Origin: TMED78 sp036337035
Lineage (GTDB): Bacteria > Pseudomonadota > Gammaproteobacteria > Steroidobacterales > Rariloculaceae
NCBI GenBank assembly: GCA_036337035.1
Contig: JAYZFC010000002.1
Coordinates: 124,001-188,000, forward strand
DNA length: 64,000 bases
Direction: 5' to 3'
The translations under genes were made by a program, and so were the position numbers. The stretch's first letter is position 1; each line of letters begins with the position of its first letter. The notes beneath the pieces were generated by a model. It worked only from the letters and a program-made list of their open reading frames with translations. It was not told the DNA's origin and ran no database searches. Below are positions 53,708 to 63,700 of this stretch, one piece after another.

Positions 53708-54457
53708 TTAAATAAACCAATTGTTATATATCAATCTAATAGCCATTATCACTAATAAAGCTTTTATAATTCTTCGAAATATTAATGGAGACATAAATTT
53801 TCTAACTTTTGAGCCTAATGCAACAAAAATAACTGTTGGTAAAATTGCCCAAAGCCCCTCAACAAAAACAATCTTAGAATATGCTTGTAAAAAAATAAGA
53901 ATAATAAAATGGGTACCTGATAGAGCAGTAAAAATAGACGCCACAGTAAAAACATATGCTTTAGGTGAAATTTTTATAGCATCTACATAAGAGGCTACTA
54001 CTGGAGCAGATATCCCACTGCTTGACTGTAGTATTCCTGAAAAAAACCCTACATAAGGTGCAATAATGTTTCTATTTCCCTGAGATAAAATTAAATTACT
54101 CCGAAATATGCTTATCAATAAATATATCAATATCCAAAAGGCTAAGAGCGATGCTAATAGCTTCTCAGGAGAATAGTAGAGCAAGAATGCACCAATACTT
54201 GCTCCAGGTATTCCAAAAAAAATAATTCGCCTTAGCTCAGGCACTTCTGGATAACAATCTCTTAGGCCAATCATTAGCCAAATATTAGTAACCAAAACTG
54301 GGATTATAATTATCATTACGGCTTGTTCGACTCCAAAAAAATTTGCAAGAACTGGAACGCTCACCATAGGTAAACCAAGGCCTGTGAGCCCCTTTGTAAA
54401 GCCGGCAACCATTAATGCAAATAATATAACTAGTAATTCATTAGATAAAACAATCAA
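53708..54457 (-). CDS. TauE/SafE-family sulfite exporter-like membrane protein
   Basis: A 249-residue polytopic membrane protein of the TauE/SafE family. Characteristic motifs are FTKGLTGLGLPMVSVPVL in the first helices and VGFFSGILQSSSGISAPV in the second half. Members export or import sulfite, sulfoacetate or other organic anions. The TTG start at 54457 has a GAGGAG site seven bases upstream. It is divergent from a carboxymuconolactone decarboxylase-family gene. Confidence 0.87.
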   Translation of the reverse strand: MIVLSNELLVILFALMVAGFTKGLTGLGLPMVSVPVLANFFGVEQAVMIIIIPVLVTNIWLMIGLRDCYPEVPELRRIIFFGIPGASIGAFLLYYSPEKLLASLLAFWILIYLLISIFRSNLILSQGNRNIIAPYVGFFSGILQSSSGISAPVVASYVDAIKISPKAYVFTVASIFTALSGTHFIILIFLQAYSKIVFVEGLWAILPTVIFVALGSKVRKFMSPLIFRRIIKALLVIMAIRLIYNNWFI

Positions 54458-54515
54458 AATTTGCTCCTCAGAAAAGTTAATTTTATGTAATAATTAGAGA
54501 AAAGCGAGCATAGAA

Positions 54516-55148
54516 ATGAAGAAACCAAGAATTAGCTATATTAAACCAGAAGATATTAAAGATCCTAATATGGTTTCAGAGCTTAAAAGATGCGCAGAAA
54601 TAGGCACCCCTCGTCCAGAAAGTCAGTCTATAAGGGCACATGTGCCAGAAATTTTTTTTGGTTTTGCTAAAGTATGGAAAGACTCTTTTTATGAGGGTGT
54701 ATTAGAAAATTCGATCAAAGAACTTTGTAGAATTTATGTTTCTCATTCAGTTAAATGTGAATACTGTGGAAATCAAAGATCTACAAAAGCAAAAGGTATA
54801 GTAAAAGAAGATTATTTTGATTTACTTAACTTTGAAAAATCTGATAGGTATGATGAGAAACAAAAAACAGCTCTATCATATGCCGAAGCAATAACTTGGG
54901 ACTTACAAACTAATGATGAACTATGGAATTCACTTCATAAGCACTTTAGTGAACCTGAAATAGTTGAACTGGGTTTCTTTATTGCATTAACCATGGGTCA
55001 GCAAAGGTGGCTAAGGACATTAAATCTTGATCACCATCAGATAATGGCTGGGAGCTCTAGTGGGCTAGCAGAAGGGCTGGAAAATGCTGAAAAGCTTGAA
55101 GAAGCAAAATCTTCAGAGAAATATTGGGCCAAAAATAAATTAACTTAA
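54516..55148 (+). CDS. Carboxymuconolactone decarboxylase-family protein with CxxC
   Basis: A 210-residue AhpD-like protein. The segment LENSIKELCRIYVSHSVKCEYCGNQRSTKAKG carries the redox CxxC typical of alkylhydroperoxidase D-like members, plus the conserved SEPEIVELGFFIALTMGQQR. This is different from the shorter CxxC-lacking homologue at 32581-33138. It leads into the TRAP transporter genes, 20 bases before the binding protein, and may process the imported compound. Confidence 0.88.
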   Translation: MKKPRISYIKPEDIKDPNMVSELKRCAEIGTPRPESQSIRAHVPEIFFGFAKVWKDSFYEGVLENSIKELCRIYVSHSVKCEYCGNQRSTKAKGIVKEDYFDLLNFEKSDRYDEKQKTALSYAEAITWDLQTNDELWNSLHKHFSEPEIVELGFFIALTMGQQRWLRTLNLDHHQIMAGSSSGLAEGLENAEKLEEAKSSEKYWAKNKLT

Positions 55149-55168
55149 AATATATTATAGGAAATCAA

Positions 55169-56176
55169 ATGAGGAATTACTTTTTAAACAGAACTAAATA
55201 TTTAATTTTTATCTTTATTTTTTTTGTTATTGCTAGCTGTAGCAATGATACAACTGAGGGTCCTTATGTAATTAAATTTCCTCATGTAACTGCTCCAGCA
55301 ACTCCTAAAGGTCAAGCTGCTCAAAGATTTAAAGAGCTAGCTGAAGAAAGGTTTCCTGGGAGGGTTGTTGTTGAAGTTTATCCTTCTAGTCAGCTCATGA
55401 ACGATGATGACTCGCTAGAAGCTCTTGCATTTGGAGAGATACAAATGATTGCGGTCTCTCTTTCAAAGTTTGATCGACTTACAAATGCATTTCAAATTTT
55501 TGATCTACCATTTCTTTTTCCAGATTTGCAATCTATTGAAAAATTTCAATCATCGCCAGCTGGTCAATCACTACTAGAAGAACTAACAGATAGAGGGTTT
55601 AAAGGTCTTAATTTTTGGCATAATGGTATGAAAATATTTACCGCTACTCGCGCTCTTAATGAACCACAAGATGCTGGCGGGCTAAATTTTAGAATTATGG
55701 AGTCTGATGTTCTACAAGCGCAAGTTCAAGCAATTGGTGGCAACCCTCAAAAAATGGCACTAGGAGAGGTTTATCAGGCTCTTCAAACAGGCGCTATAGA
55801 TGCTCAAGAAAATACTTGGGCAAATATTTATTCTGCTAAATTCTATGAAGTTCAAGAATATATAATGGAAACGAATCATGGATATGTTGGCTATTTAGTT
55901 GCTGTTAATCCCTCTTTTTGGAATCAATTGCCAGAAGATATAAGAATCGGTTTAGAAGAAACTATGGATGAAGTAAGTAGATGGGGAAATATGCGTTCTG
56001 AAATAATTAATCAAGAAGGTAAAGAAAAAGTTATGCAGGAAAATAGAAATGAGATTATAAATCCATCATTAGATCAATTAGCTAAATGGCAAGAATCAAT
56101 GCAGCCAGTCTGGGAAGAATTTTCAGAACAAATTGGAATAGAAAGATTAGAAGCTGCAATAAATATAAATAACTAA
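55169..56176 (+). CDS. TRAP transporter substrate-binding protein (DctP), lipoprotein type
   Basis: A 335-residue solute-binding protein of the DctP family. The signal peptide ends VIASC, indicating a lipoprotein rather than the more usual free periplasmic form. VEVYPSSQLMNDDDSLEALAFGEIQM is the family substrate-site start, and GLNFRIMESDVL with ALGEVYQALQTGAIDAQE contains the conserved Arg for the carboxylate and the GAIDAQE motif. Together with DctQ and DctM genes just downstream it forms a complete TRAP system. Confidence 0.93.
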   Translation: MRNYFLNRTKYLIFIFIFFVIASCSNDTTEGPYVIKFPHVTAPATPKGQAAQRFKELAEERFPGRVVVEVYPSSQLMNDDDSLEALAFGEIQMIAVSLSKFDRLTNAFQIFDLPFLFPDLQSIEKFQSSPAGQSLLEELTDRGFKGLNFWHNGMKIFTATRALNEPQDAGGLNFRIMESDVLQAQVQAIGGNPQKMALGEVYQALQTGAIDAQENTWANIYSAKFYEVQEYIMETNHGYVGYLVAVNPSFWNQLPEDIRIGLEETMDEVSRWGNMRSEIINQEGKEKVMQENRNEIINPSLDQLAKWQESMQPVWEEFSEQIGIERLEAAININN

Positions 56177-56186
56177 CTTAAAAATA

Positions 56187-56714
56187 ATGTCGAAAAATAT
56201 ATCTAAAAAATCATCATATGCTTTAGATAAGTTAGAAGAAATTTTTATGGCTACCGCATTAGCCTTCATGACTATTCTAACTTTTGTACAAGTTATTTTG
56301 AGAGCATTTGGTACCGGATGGGTTTGGTCTCTAGAAGCAACTACATATGCTTTTGCCTGGCTTGTTTTAGTTGGAATGGCCTATGGGGTAAGAACAAACT
56401 CTCATATAGCTGTTGACCTTGTAAGTAATATGCTACCTCCTTTTCCAAAAAAAATAATGGCAATGGTAGCTATCTTTATATGTTTATTATATTCAGCATT
56501 GATGTTTTATGGAGGTTTTATTTTTGTAGATAGATTGATTGATTTAGGAAATAACGCTAGAGATATACCAATACCAAGATGGGTACTAACGAGTATGTTA
56601 CCTATTGGATTCTCTCTTCTGACCTATAGATTTATCCAGCTAGGAATAAAAATACTTAATGGTGGGCAAACTAGCCTTGGTCATACTACACATAAATCAA
56701 ATAAAGATAATTGA
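56187..56714 (+). CDS. TRAP transporter small permease (DctQ)
   Basis: A 175-residue membrane protein with four helices, the size and layout of the DctQ subunit. Characteristic blocks are VQVILRAFGTGWVWSLEATTYAFAWLVLVGMAYG and the SHIAVDLV segment. It fuses functionally with the DctM subunit encoded 11 bases downstream. The DctP binding protein gene is 10 bases upstream. Confidence 0.92.
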   Translation: MSKNISKKSSYALDKLEEIFMATALAFMTILTFVQVILRAFGTGWVWSLEATTYAFAWLVLVGMAYGVRTNSHIAVDLVSNMLPPFPKKIMAMVAIFICLLYSALMFYGGFIFVDRLIDLGNNARDIPIPRWVLTSMLPIGFSLLTYRFIQLGIKILNGGQTSLGHTTHKSNKDN

Positions 56715-56725
56715 GTTAAAAATTA

Positions 56726-58009
56726 ATGAGCGCTATTTTCCTTCTTATAATTCTTTTTCTCGGACTAGCAATAGGAGTACCTGTTGCTATATCTTTAGGA
56801 ATTGCAAGCATATCTACAATGCTAATTTTTACTGACCAATCCTTGTTGTCAGTTTCACAAAAGTTTTTTCATACTATGCAAGTTTACCCTTTACTTGCAG
56901 TTCCTTTTTTTATTCTAGCCGCAACATTTATGACAACTGGAGGTGTTGCGAGGAGAATGATTGACTTTGCCAACGCCCTAGTGGGGCACTATAGGGGTGG
57001 TCTAGCGATGGCTTCTTTGCTGGCTTGCGCATTTTTTTCTGCCGTCTCAGGTTCTGCTCCAGCTACAGTGGTAGCTGTAGGTAGTGTAATGATCGCTGGG
57101 ATGATTAGATCTGGTTACTCAGAAAAATTTGCTGCAGGCGTTATTTGTAATGCCGGGACCTTAGGAATTCTAATACCGCCTTCTCTTGTAATGGTAATCT
57201 ATGGCGCAGTAACTGAATCTTCAATTGGAAACTTATTTATAGCCGGCTTGCTTCCAGGTATTTTTCTAACAATAGTAATGATTACTACTGTGGCTGTTAT
57301 TGCTCGCAAACAGAATTTACCGAGACAAAAAAAGGTAAGTCTTAAAGATACGGTAAAAAGAGGGCTAGATGCCTTTTGGGGATTGCTTCTCTTATTTATC
57401 ATTCTTGGAGGGATATACAGTGGTATATTTACTCCTACAGAAGCTGCTGCTGTTTCAGCTGTATATGCCTTTTTTATTGCTGTTTTTATCTATAAAGACA
57501 TTAAACTTACTGAAGTTCCTAAAGTGTTAACGGATAGCGCCAAAGTAACTGTAATGCTAATGTTTATTATAGCAAATGCTTATGTGTTTGCTAATGTTCT
57601 GACGACTGAGCAAATACCGCAAGTTGCTTCGGAATGGATAATCAGTCTTGGTCTGCCAGCTTGGGGATTCCTGATAGTGCTGAATATACTTTTACTAGCT
57701 GCTGGAAATTTTATGGAGCCAACTTCAGTTGTTCTTATATTAACTCCTATTGTATATCCTATTGCATTAGAGTTGGGCATAGATCCAATACATTTAGGTA
57801 TTATTATGGTCTTAAATATGCAAATGGGATTAGTTACCCCTCCAGTTGGGCTAAACCTATTTGTTACGGCTGGTGTTGCGAACATGTCTATGGAAAAAGT
57901 AATCCAAGCATCCCTACCCTGGCTAATCGTGCTTCTAGGGGTTCTAATTGTAATAACCTATGTACCTATTATTTCTCTTATAGTACCTACGCTACTAGGT
58001 CTAGTTTAA
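56726..58009 (+). CDS. TRAP transporter large permease (DctM)
   Basis: A 427-residue polytopic permease of the DctM family, which uses a sodium gradient to move organic acids. GVARRMIDFANALVGHYRGG, SGSAPATVVAVGSVMI and the tail LGIDPIHLGIIMVLNMQMGLVTPPVG are family hallmarks. Third gene of the TRAP operon. It is convergent with a YciI-like gene. Confidence 0.95.
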   Translation: MSAIFLLIILFLGLAIGVPVAISLGIASISTMLIFTDQSLLSVSQKFFHTMQVYPLLAVPFFILAATFMTTGGVARRMIDFANALVGHYRGGLAMASLLACAFFSAVSGSAPATVVAVGSVMIAGMIRSGYSEKFAAGVICNAGTLGILIPPSLVMVIYGAVTESSIGNLFIAGLLPGIFLTIVMITTVAVIARKQNLPRQKKVSLKDTVKRGLDAFWGLLLLFIILGGIYSGIFTPTEAAAVSAVYAFFIAVFIYKDIKLTEVPKVLTDSAKVTVMLMFIIANAYVFANVLTTEQIPQVASEWIISLGLPAWGFLIVLNILLLAAGNFMEPTSVVLILTPIVYPIALELGIDPIHLGIIMVLNMQMGLVTPPVGLNLFVTAGVANMSMEKVIQASLPWLIVLLGVLIVITYVPIISLIVPTLLGLV

Positions 58010-58014
58010 AATAG

Positions 58015-58404
58015 TCATTTTATCTTATAAGTTTTTTTTGAGTGATTAAGTTCAATAGTCATAGAACCTTCACATAACATCCATGGCCTGACTTCGAAAC
58101 TTCGTGCTTCAGATTTATGCATCGGGTCATTAGAAGCAACCTCAACTGCATGATCAAAATCACTAGCTCTTATAATAATCATGCCTTCACCATTCCAGCT
58201 TAAACTATCTTCTGACCAAAAAGGACCAGCAGCAAATAAAATACCTTCTTCTTCAAGAGCAATCTGGTAGCTTAAATGTTCTTCTAGATAAGCTAATATT
58301 TCATTCAGAGGCTTCTTAGGCTTTGTAAAAATAATAAATAAATCCTTACTTAACATCTTGTGGCAAGCTTTTTTTACATCACTAGCTGGTATATTTGAAG
58401 TCAT
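58015..58404 (-). CDS. YciI-like ferredoxin-fold protein
   Basis: A 129-residue protein of the YciI-like dimeric alpha/beta-barrel superfamily. HLSYQIALEEEGILFAAGPF and IIRASDFDHAVEVASNDPMHKSEARSFEVRPW are typical of the fold (the DP..GR or DPMH motif). It may be a decarboxylase/dehydrochlorinase-like or enzyme-associated domain. It begins just downstream of the ferredoxin gene on the same strand, with three bases between. Confidence 0.82.
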   Translation of the reverse strand: MTSNIPASDVKKACHKMLSKDLFIIFTKPKKPLNEILAYLEEHLSYQIALEEEGILFAAGPFWSEDSLSWNGEGMIIIRASDFDHAVEVASNDPMHKSEARSFEVRPWMLCEGSMTIELNHSKKTYKIK

Positions 58405-58407
58405 GGC

Positions 58408-58725
58408 TTAATATGGAGGAACTACTGTAAGAATTAAACCATCTAATTCTTCAGTTACGTTTATCTGGCAGCTAAGCCTACTTTGGGGAGACCTATCCTT
58501 AGCCACTTCAAGCATTTCATCTTCTAAAGAATCCATAAGGGGTATTTTATCTTGCCATTCCTGAGAAATGTAAACATGGCAAGTTGCACAAGAACAAGCA
58601 CCTCCACATTCAGCCTCAATCCCAGCTATATTATTCATCGTTCCCCCTTCCATAATAGTATAGCCAGTAGCTATCTCTACTTGTTCTTCGGTACCATCAA
58701 TTTGTTTAAAATTAATAATTGGCAT
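58408..58725 (-). CDS. [2Fe-2S] ferredoxin (adrenodoxin-type)
   Basis: A 105-residue ferredoxin. The four cysteine ligands are visible: CGGACSCATCHVYI (C-x5-C-x2-C) and the later SRLSCQINV. The GTEEQVEIATGYTIMEG start and SPQSRLSCQ context match putidaredoxin/adrenodoxin-like proteins that serve cytochrome P450 or ring-hydroxylating oxygenases. The oxygenase partner is not seen here. It is followed by a YciI-like gene and divergent from the GntR regulator. Confidence 0.93.
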   Translation of the reverse strand: MPIINFKQIDGTEEQVEIATGYTIMEGGTMNNIAGIEAECGGACSCATCHVYISQEWQDKIPLMDSLEDEMLEVAKDRSPQSRLSCQINVTEELDGLILTVVPPY

Positions 58726-58833
58726 TGATAATATTTATAGATAAATAAATTAGAATGTTTTTTTGCAGTATGCCTTACTAAATCGAGTCCATCAATAAGA
58801 GTTATAAAGGTTAATTTTTTCACTTTATTTATA

Positions 58834-58839
58834 TATAAT
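58834..58839 (+). promoter_or_regulatory. -10 promoter box of the GntR-RND operon
   Basis: A perfect TATAAT lies 30 bases before the GntR start codon. The -35 region is weak (TTAATT about 17 bases upstream, at 58811-58816). The last base of the box is the first base of the operator-like palindrome, which suits repression. Confidence 0.55.
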
Positions 58840-58849
58840 GGTCTAACCA
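58839..58849. promoter_or_regulatory. FadR-type operator-like palindrome 1
   Basis: TGGTCTAACCA matches the FadR-subfamily consensus TNGTNNNACNA at every fixed position and is a nearly perfect TGGT/ACCA palindrome. It overlaps the -10 box of the GntR gene by one base. It is paired with a second copy 14 bases downstream. Confidence 0.7.
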
Positions 58850-58852
58850 CTA

Positions 58853-58863
58853 TGGTAGGACCA
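58853..58863. promoter_or_regulatory. FadR-type operator-like palindrome 2
   Basis: TGGTAGGACCA again matches TNGTNNNACNA with the same TGGT/ACCA half-sites. It covers the AGGA ribosome-binding site of the GntR gene, six bases before the ATG, so binding here could block transcription elongation or translation start. Autoregulation is likely. Confidence 0.7.
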
Positions 58864-58868
58864 TAAAT

Positions 58869-59555
58869 ATGGCTATAAATAATATAAATATATCAGATGA
58901 ACTCTATATAACTTTAAGAAACGAGGTCTTAAATGGACAATATCTCCCTGGCGAAAGAATGCCTTCCGAAAGAGATATTGCTAAAAAATTTGATGTAAGC
59001 AGGGGGGTAGCTAGAGAAGCATATAAAAAACTTCAACAACTAGGATTGCTAAATATTGAATCTAGTGGCTCACGTGTAATTTCAATTAAAGAATGTACTT
59101 TAGACTGTCTTGGCCCTCTTCTTGATCTTAAAGAAATACCAGATCCTAATATTATGGAAGAAGCATTAGATATTGGATATCACTTAATTGATCTTGCTGT
59201 ACCAAAAGCTATAGCCAATAACCAAAAATCATTACTAAAAAAAATTAAATCCCTAAAAAGAAGAAAAAATATAAATCCTAGAGAATTATTTTTTATTTTT
59301 GCTGAAGATTCAGAACATTTAGTGCTTTTATTTATTACCAATGGGTTAAAAAAAGAATTATTAGGAAAGCTTGAATCAGCTGGATATTCTCCTAAATATG
59401 ACCAAAAAGTTATTATTAGTCTTCTTTCTAGTTTAGAAAAATCTATTGAAGAAAAAAATACTTCTAAATCAATTGAAATACTTAAAGGGGCTTTTGATTT
59501 TACGAGAAAGCAACTTAGAATAAATTTAAATAAATTAATAGATAGTAGGAATTAA
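58869..59555 (+). CDS. FadR-subfamily GntR transcriptional regulator
   Basis: A 228-residue regulator. The N-terminal winged helix-turn-helix (about 10-72) shows the GntR text LNGQYLPGERMPSERDIAKKFDVSRGVAREAYKKLQQLGLL. The C-terminal domain is helical like an FCD ligand domain but the metal-ligand histidines are few. First gene of a three-gene set with the RND adaptor (eight bases later) and permease. The two TGGTNNNACCA sites over its own promoter make it the probable regulator of this efflux operon, released by an unknown ligand. Confidence 0.9.
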   Translation: MAINNINISDELYITLRNEVLNGQYLPGERMPSERDIAKKFDVSRGVAREAYKKLQQLGLLNIESSGSRVISIKECTLDCLGPLLDLKEIPDPNIMEEALDIGYHLIDLAVPKAIANNQKSLLKKIKSLKRRKNINPRELFFIFAEDSEHLVLLFITNGLKKELLGKLESAGYSPKYDQKVIISLLSSLEKSIEEKNTSKSIEILKGAFDFTRKQLRINLNKLIDSRN

Positions 59556-59563
59556 AAATAAAA

Positions 59564-60727
59564 ATGAAACTTAAAATAAATAAATCAGTCTTAATATTAG
59601 CTATATCATCTTTCATTGCTGTAATTATCATTATGACAAAACCTAGCTTGGCACCAAGTCAAATTGAGCCATTTGTTCCTATAATCAGAGTAATTGAAAG
59701 TAATCCTATGCCAGTAAGGCTAAAGGTTAATACACAAGGGACTATTCAACCTAGAACCGAAACTATGCTTGTTCCTGAAGTTTCTGGAAATGTAGTCTGG
59801 ATTTCAGATAATTTAGTAGCAGGAGGTTTTTTTCAGGAAAATGAACCTCTTCTAGAAATTGATGATAGGGATTATATAGATGCAGTTGAAATGGCTAAAG
59901 CAAATGTTTACAGAGCTGAAGCAGAGAATGAATATGCAAAATTTGAATTAGAGAGGCTTGAGGAACTAATTAATCGAGAGTTGATTAGTCTATCGGAATT
60001 AGAAAGAGGGGTGCGTGCAGCAAGAGTATCTGAGGCAAGTTTAAATAATGCAATCCTTTCTTTAGAGAGATCAGAAAGAGACTTAGAGAGAACAAAAATA
60101 TTAGCTCCATTTAGCGGCCTTGTTAAAAATAAGCAAATAGACTTAGGACAATTTATAACCAGAGGTGTCCCAATAGCAAATATTTACTCAGATGACTATG
60201 TAGAGGTCAATCTGCCAATTGCAGATCAGCAATTGGCCTATCTTAATCTTCCTATCACACAAAGAGGAGAATTATTAGATGGTGATGCTCCTAATGTAAC
60301 ACTATTCTCTAACTATGGAGGAAAAAAATATGAGTGGATTGGAAAACTAGTTAGGACTGAGGCAGAAATAGATATTAGAAGCCGAATGGTTCAAACCGTT
60401 GCCAGAATTTATAATAACTACTCTAATAATGATTATTTAGCTCCTCCTATTGGCCTGTTTGTTCAAGCAGAAATAGAAGGCTTGCTAGTAGATAATATTG
60501 TAACTATACCTCGTTCCGCATTAAGAGGTGAAAATCTAGTATTAGTTGTAGATCAAGAAGAAAGATTATATCAAAGAGAGGTAAGCATCTTGCGTTTATA
60601 CGGTGATGATGTGTTTATATCAGGAGGTCTTAATCAAGGTGAACTAATTTGTATTTCACCGATTCAAACTTTTATTGACGGCATGAAGGTTAAAACAATC
60701 ATTGAAGAAAATTATGGGACATATTAA
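59564..60727 (+). CDS. RND efflux periplasmic adaptor (membrane fusion protein)
   Basis: A 387-residue adaptor with an N-terminal membrane anchor (about 7-24) followed by a split lipoyl/barrel-sandwich and hairpin: VSGNVVWISDNLVAGG, LLEIDDRDY, the coiled hairpin YAKFELERLEELINREL, ERTKILAPFSGLV. Such proteins link the RND pump to an outer-membrane channel; no TolC-type gene is seen nearby, so it presumably uses one encoded elsewhere. Its stop overlaps the permease start by one base (TAATG). Confidence 0.93.
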   Translation: MKLKINKSVLILAISSFIAVIIIMTKPSLAPSQIEPFVPIIRVIESNPMPVRLKVNTQGTIQPRTETMLVPEVSGNVVWISDNLVAGGFFQENEPLLEIDDRDYIDAVEMAKANVYRAEAENEYAKFELERLEELINRELISLSELERGVRAARVSEASLNNAILSLERSERDLERTKILAPFSGLVKNKQIDLGQFITRGVPIANIYSDDYVEVNLPIADQQLAYLNLPITQRGELLDGDAPNVTLFSNYGGKKYEWIGKLVRTEAEIDIRSRMVQTVARIYNNYSNNDYLAPPIGLFVQAEIEGLLVDNIVTIPRSALRGENLVLVVDQEERLYQREVSILRLYGDDVFISGGLNQGELICISPIQTFIDGMKVKTIIEENYGTY

Positions 60728-63700
60728 TGAATAAAGTTATTGCTTGGTTTGTCCATAATCCTGTAGCAGCAAATCTCTTAATGGCTATTTTAGTATTAAG
60801 TGGACTTTTATCTATTGGTCAGCTAACAGAGCAAGAATATCCTGAAATGGATCTAAAGATAGTTTATGTAAGAATCCCATATTTAGGCGCAGCTCCTGAA
60901 GAAGTTGAACAGGGTGTTTGTATAAGAGCTGAAGAAGCTATAGAAGGCACAGATCAAATTAAAAGAATGACATCACTTTCAAGCGAAGGCTCTTGCACTA
61001 TATATATTGAGCTAATAAATGGAGCTGAAGAAATAAATGCTCTAAATGATATTAAAGGTAGAATAGACGCGATCTCTACTTTTCCAGCTGAAACAGAACG
61101 ACCTATAGTATCTTTAATAACATCATTGAATAATGCTTTTGAAATTGCGATTTCAGGTAATACCAGTGAAAGAGTTTTAAAAAATATAGCGGTTAATATT
61201 AGAGAAGACTTGGCTGCAATGGATGGTATCTCGCAGGTTGAGGCTGTCTATGTGAGGGATGACGAAATTTCTATTGAAGTTTCAGAACAGGCGCTCCGAA
61301 GATACGGAATTAATATATCACAAATTACAAATGCAATTAAAAATTCCTCTCTAGACCTTCCAGGAGGATCTATACAAGCTGAAGTAGGTGAAATTTTAGT
61401 AAGAACTAATGCTCAAGCTTACCGAGGAGAAGAATTTGAAAGAATTATAATTGTTGCAAATGAAGATGGCACAGTTGTAAGACTTGGAGAGATAGCTAAT
61501 GTCGTTGATGGATTTGTAGAGGGTAATTTAAATGTAAGTTTTGATGGGAAGCCTGCTGCAATGGTTAGTGTTTTTCAAACACCTAATGAAGATATCATAG
61601 AGATGCGAGATAAAATCTACAAATATGTTGAAGAGGCTCAATTAAAAATGCCAGAAGGTATTACTTTAACTATTTGGGATGATCAAGCTAAGCAGTTAAG
61701 AGCTAGAATCAATATACTTTTAGGAACGGCAGCTGGTGGGTTAATGCTTGTTTTAATTTTATTAACTTTACCATTACAGTTCAAACTAGCAATATGGGTT
61801 GCAGCTGGCATACCTATAGCTATGCTTGGCACAATAGCCTTTTTTAATCCTTTTGAAATCACTCTTAATACTATGTCAGTTATGGCATTTTTGCTTGTTC
61901 TAGGCATAGTTGTAGATGATGCTATCGTTGTTGGAGAAAGGGTTTATGCTCATGAACAAATAAATAGCAATAAGATAACAGCAGCTATACAAGGAACTAA
62001 TGAGGTTGCTATTCCAGTCATTTTTGGAGTATTGACAACCATTGCTGCATTTATACCAATAATCTTTCTTCAAGGAGCTGTAGGATCTTTATTTTCAGGA
62101 ATGGGGAAGATTGTAGTTATCTGTCTTATTTTTAGTATTATTGAATCTCAACTTATTTTGCCAGCTCACTTAGCATATAGAAATACTGAAAAATCCTATA
62201 AATCAAACCCACTAATTACTAGATGGATTTCATTTCAAAAATCTCTATCACAGAAAATAGAAGATTTTGCATCTTTTAACTATGGTAGAACATTAGATAA
62301 AGTCATAGAAAAAAGATATTTAACTGTTTCTTGCGGTATAGCAGTATTGCTGATTGTCTTTTCATTGCTTTTTAGTGGAAGAATAGCTGTTCAATTTCTT
62401 CCAACTATTGTTGCAGATAGGGTTACAGCTAATCTAGAAATGCCTGAAGGGGTGCAAATTGAGCTAACAAATGCTGCAGCTGCTCAAATTGAAGAGGCAG
62501 CTATAGAGCTTCAAAAATATTTCTCTGAAAATTATCCAAATCAAGAAAATCCAATTCAACACATAATGACATCTGTTGGTCAGAGACTTTCTAATGATGG
62601 TCCGGGTGGTGTTGGTGCAGCTATTTTTAGGGGGGTAAACAGCCATATAGCAGAAATTGGAATAGCGCTCACTCCTCAATCGGAAAGAAGAAATTTACCC
62701 ACAGAAGAAATTATGGAAATGTGGAGGGCCTATACTGGAAACATTACAGACAGTGTAGAGCTTAAATTCTCTGCTACTCTAATAACTGCAGGTGATGCAA
62801 TAAATTTTAGGCTACGCGGAAGAAATGTTGAGGAATTAGGAGAAGTTGCCGCAAGATTGAGAGCTGAAATATCTAGATTTGATGGCGTAAGTGATATATC
62901 TGATACATTTAGATCTGGAAAACAAGAAGTTAGGATAAAGCTTCGTGACGATGCTAGCCACTTAGGGCTATCTGAAATAGACCTAGCAAGACAAACAAGA
63001 CAGGCTTTTTATGGAGAAGAAGTACAAAGGGTACAAAGAGGGACAGAAGATATAAGAGTAATGGTTCGTTATCCAGAGAATGAGCGCCGATCTCTTGGAG
63101 ATTTAGAAGAAATGTGGATTAGACTGAATAATGGCAATGAAATTCCTTTTTCAGCTGCAGCGGAATATACCCTAGGAACAGGATATTCAACTATATGGAG
63201 AATTGATCGCCAAAGAGTAATTACAGTCAGGGCTGATATTGATAGAAGCATTAATACACCTGAAGAAGTGATTGGCTCTCTTGAAGCAAATACTATCCCA
63301 ACAATCTTGTCTGAATATGATGGAATTACATACTCTAAAGGTGGAGAACAAGAGGAAGCTAATGAGGCATTTGCGGGCATAATAAATTTATTTCCAGTGG
63401 CTTTATTGGTTATTTATTCAATACTCGCAATACCTTTGAAGTCCTATATTCAACCAGTGGTCATAATGAGTGTCATACCATTTGGAGCTATTGGGGCAAT
63501 AATAGGCCATGTCATCATGGGCTGGGCTATTGTATTACCCTCTATTCTTGGAATAATTGCTCTCTCAGGTGTTGTAGTTAATGCTAGTCTTGTGCTTGTA
63601 GATTACATAAATCGACAGAGAAGAGAAGGGGTCGATCTTAATGATGCTGTTCGCAAAGCAGGAATCGTTAGATTTCGTCCTATTATGTTAACTTCGGTAA

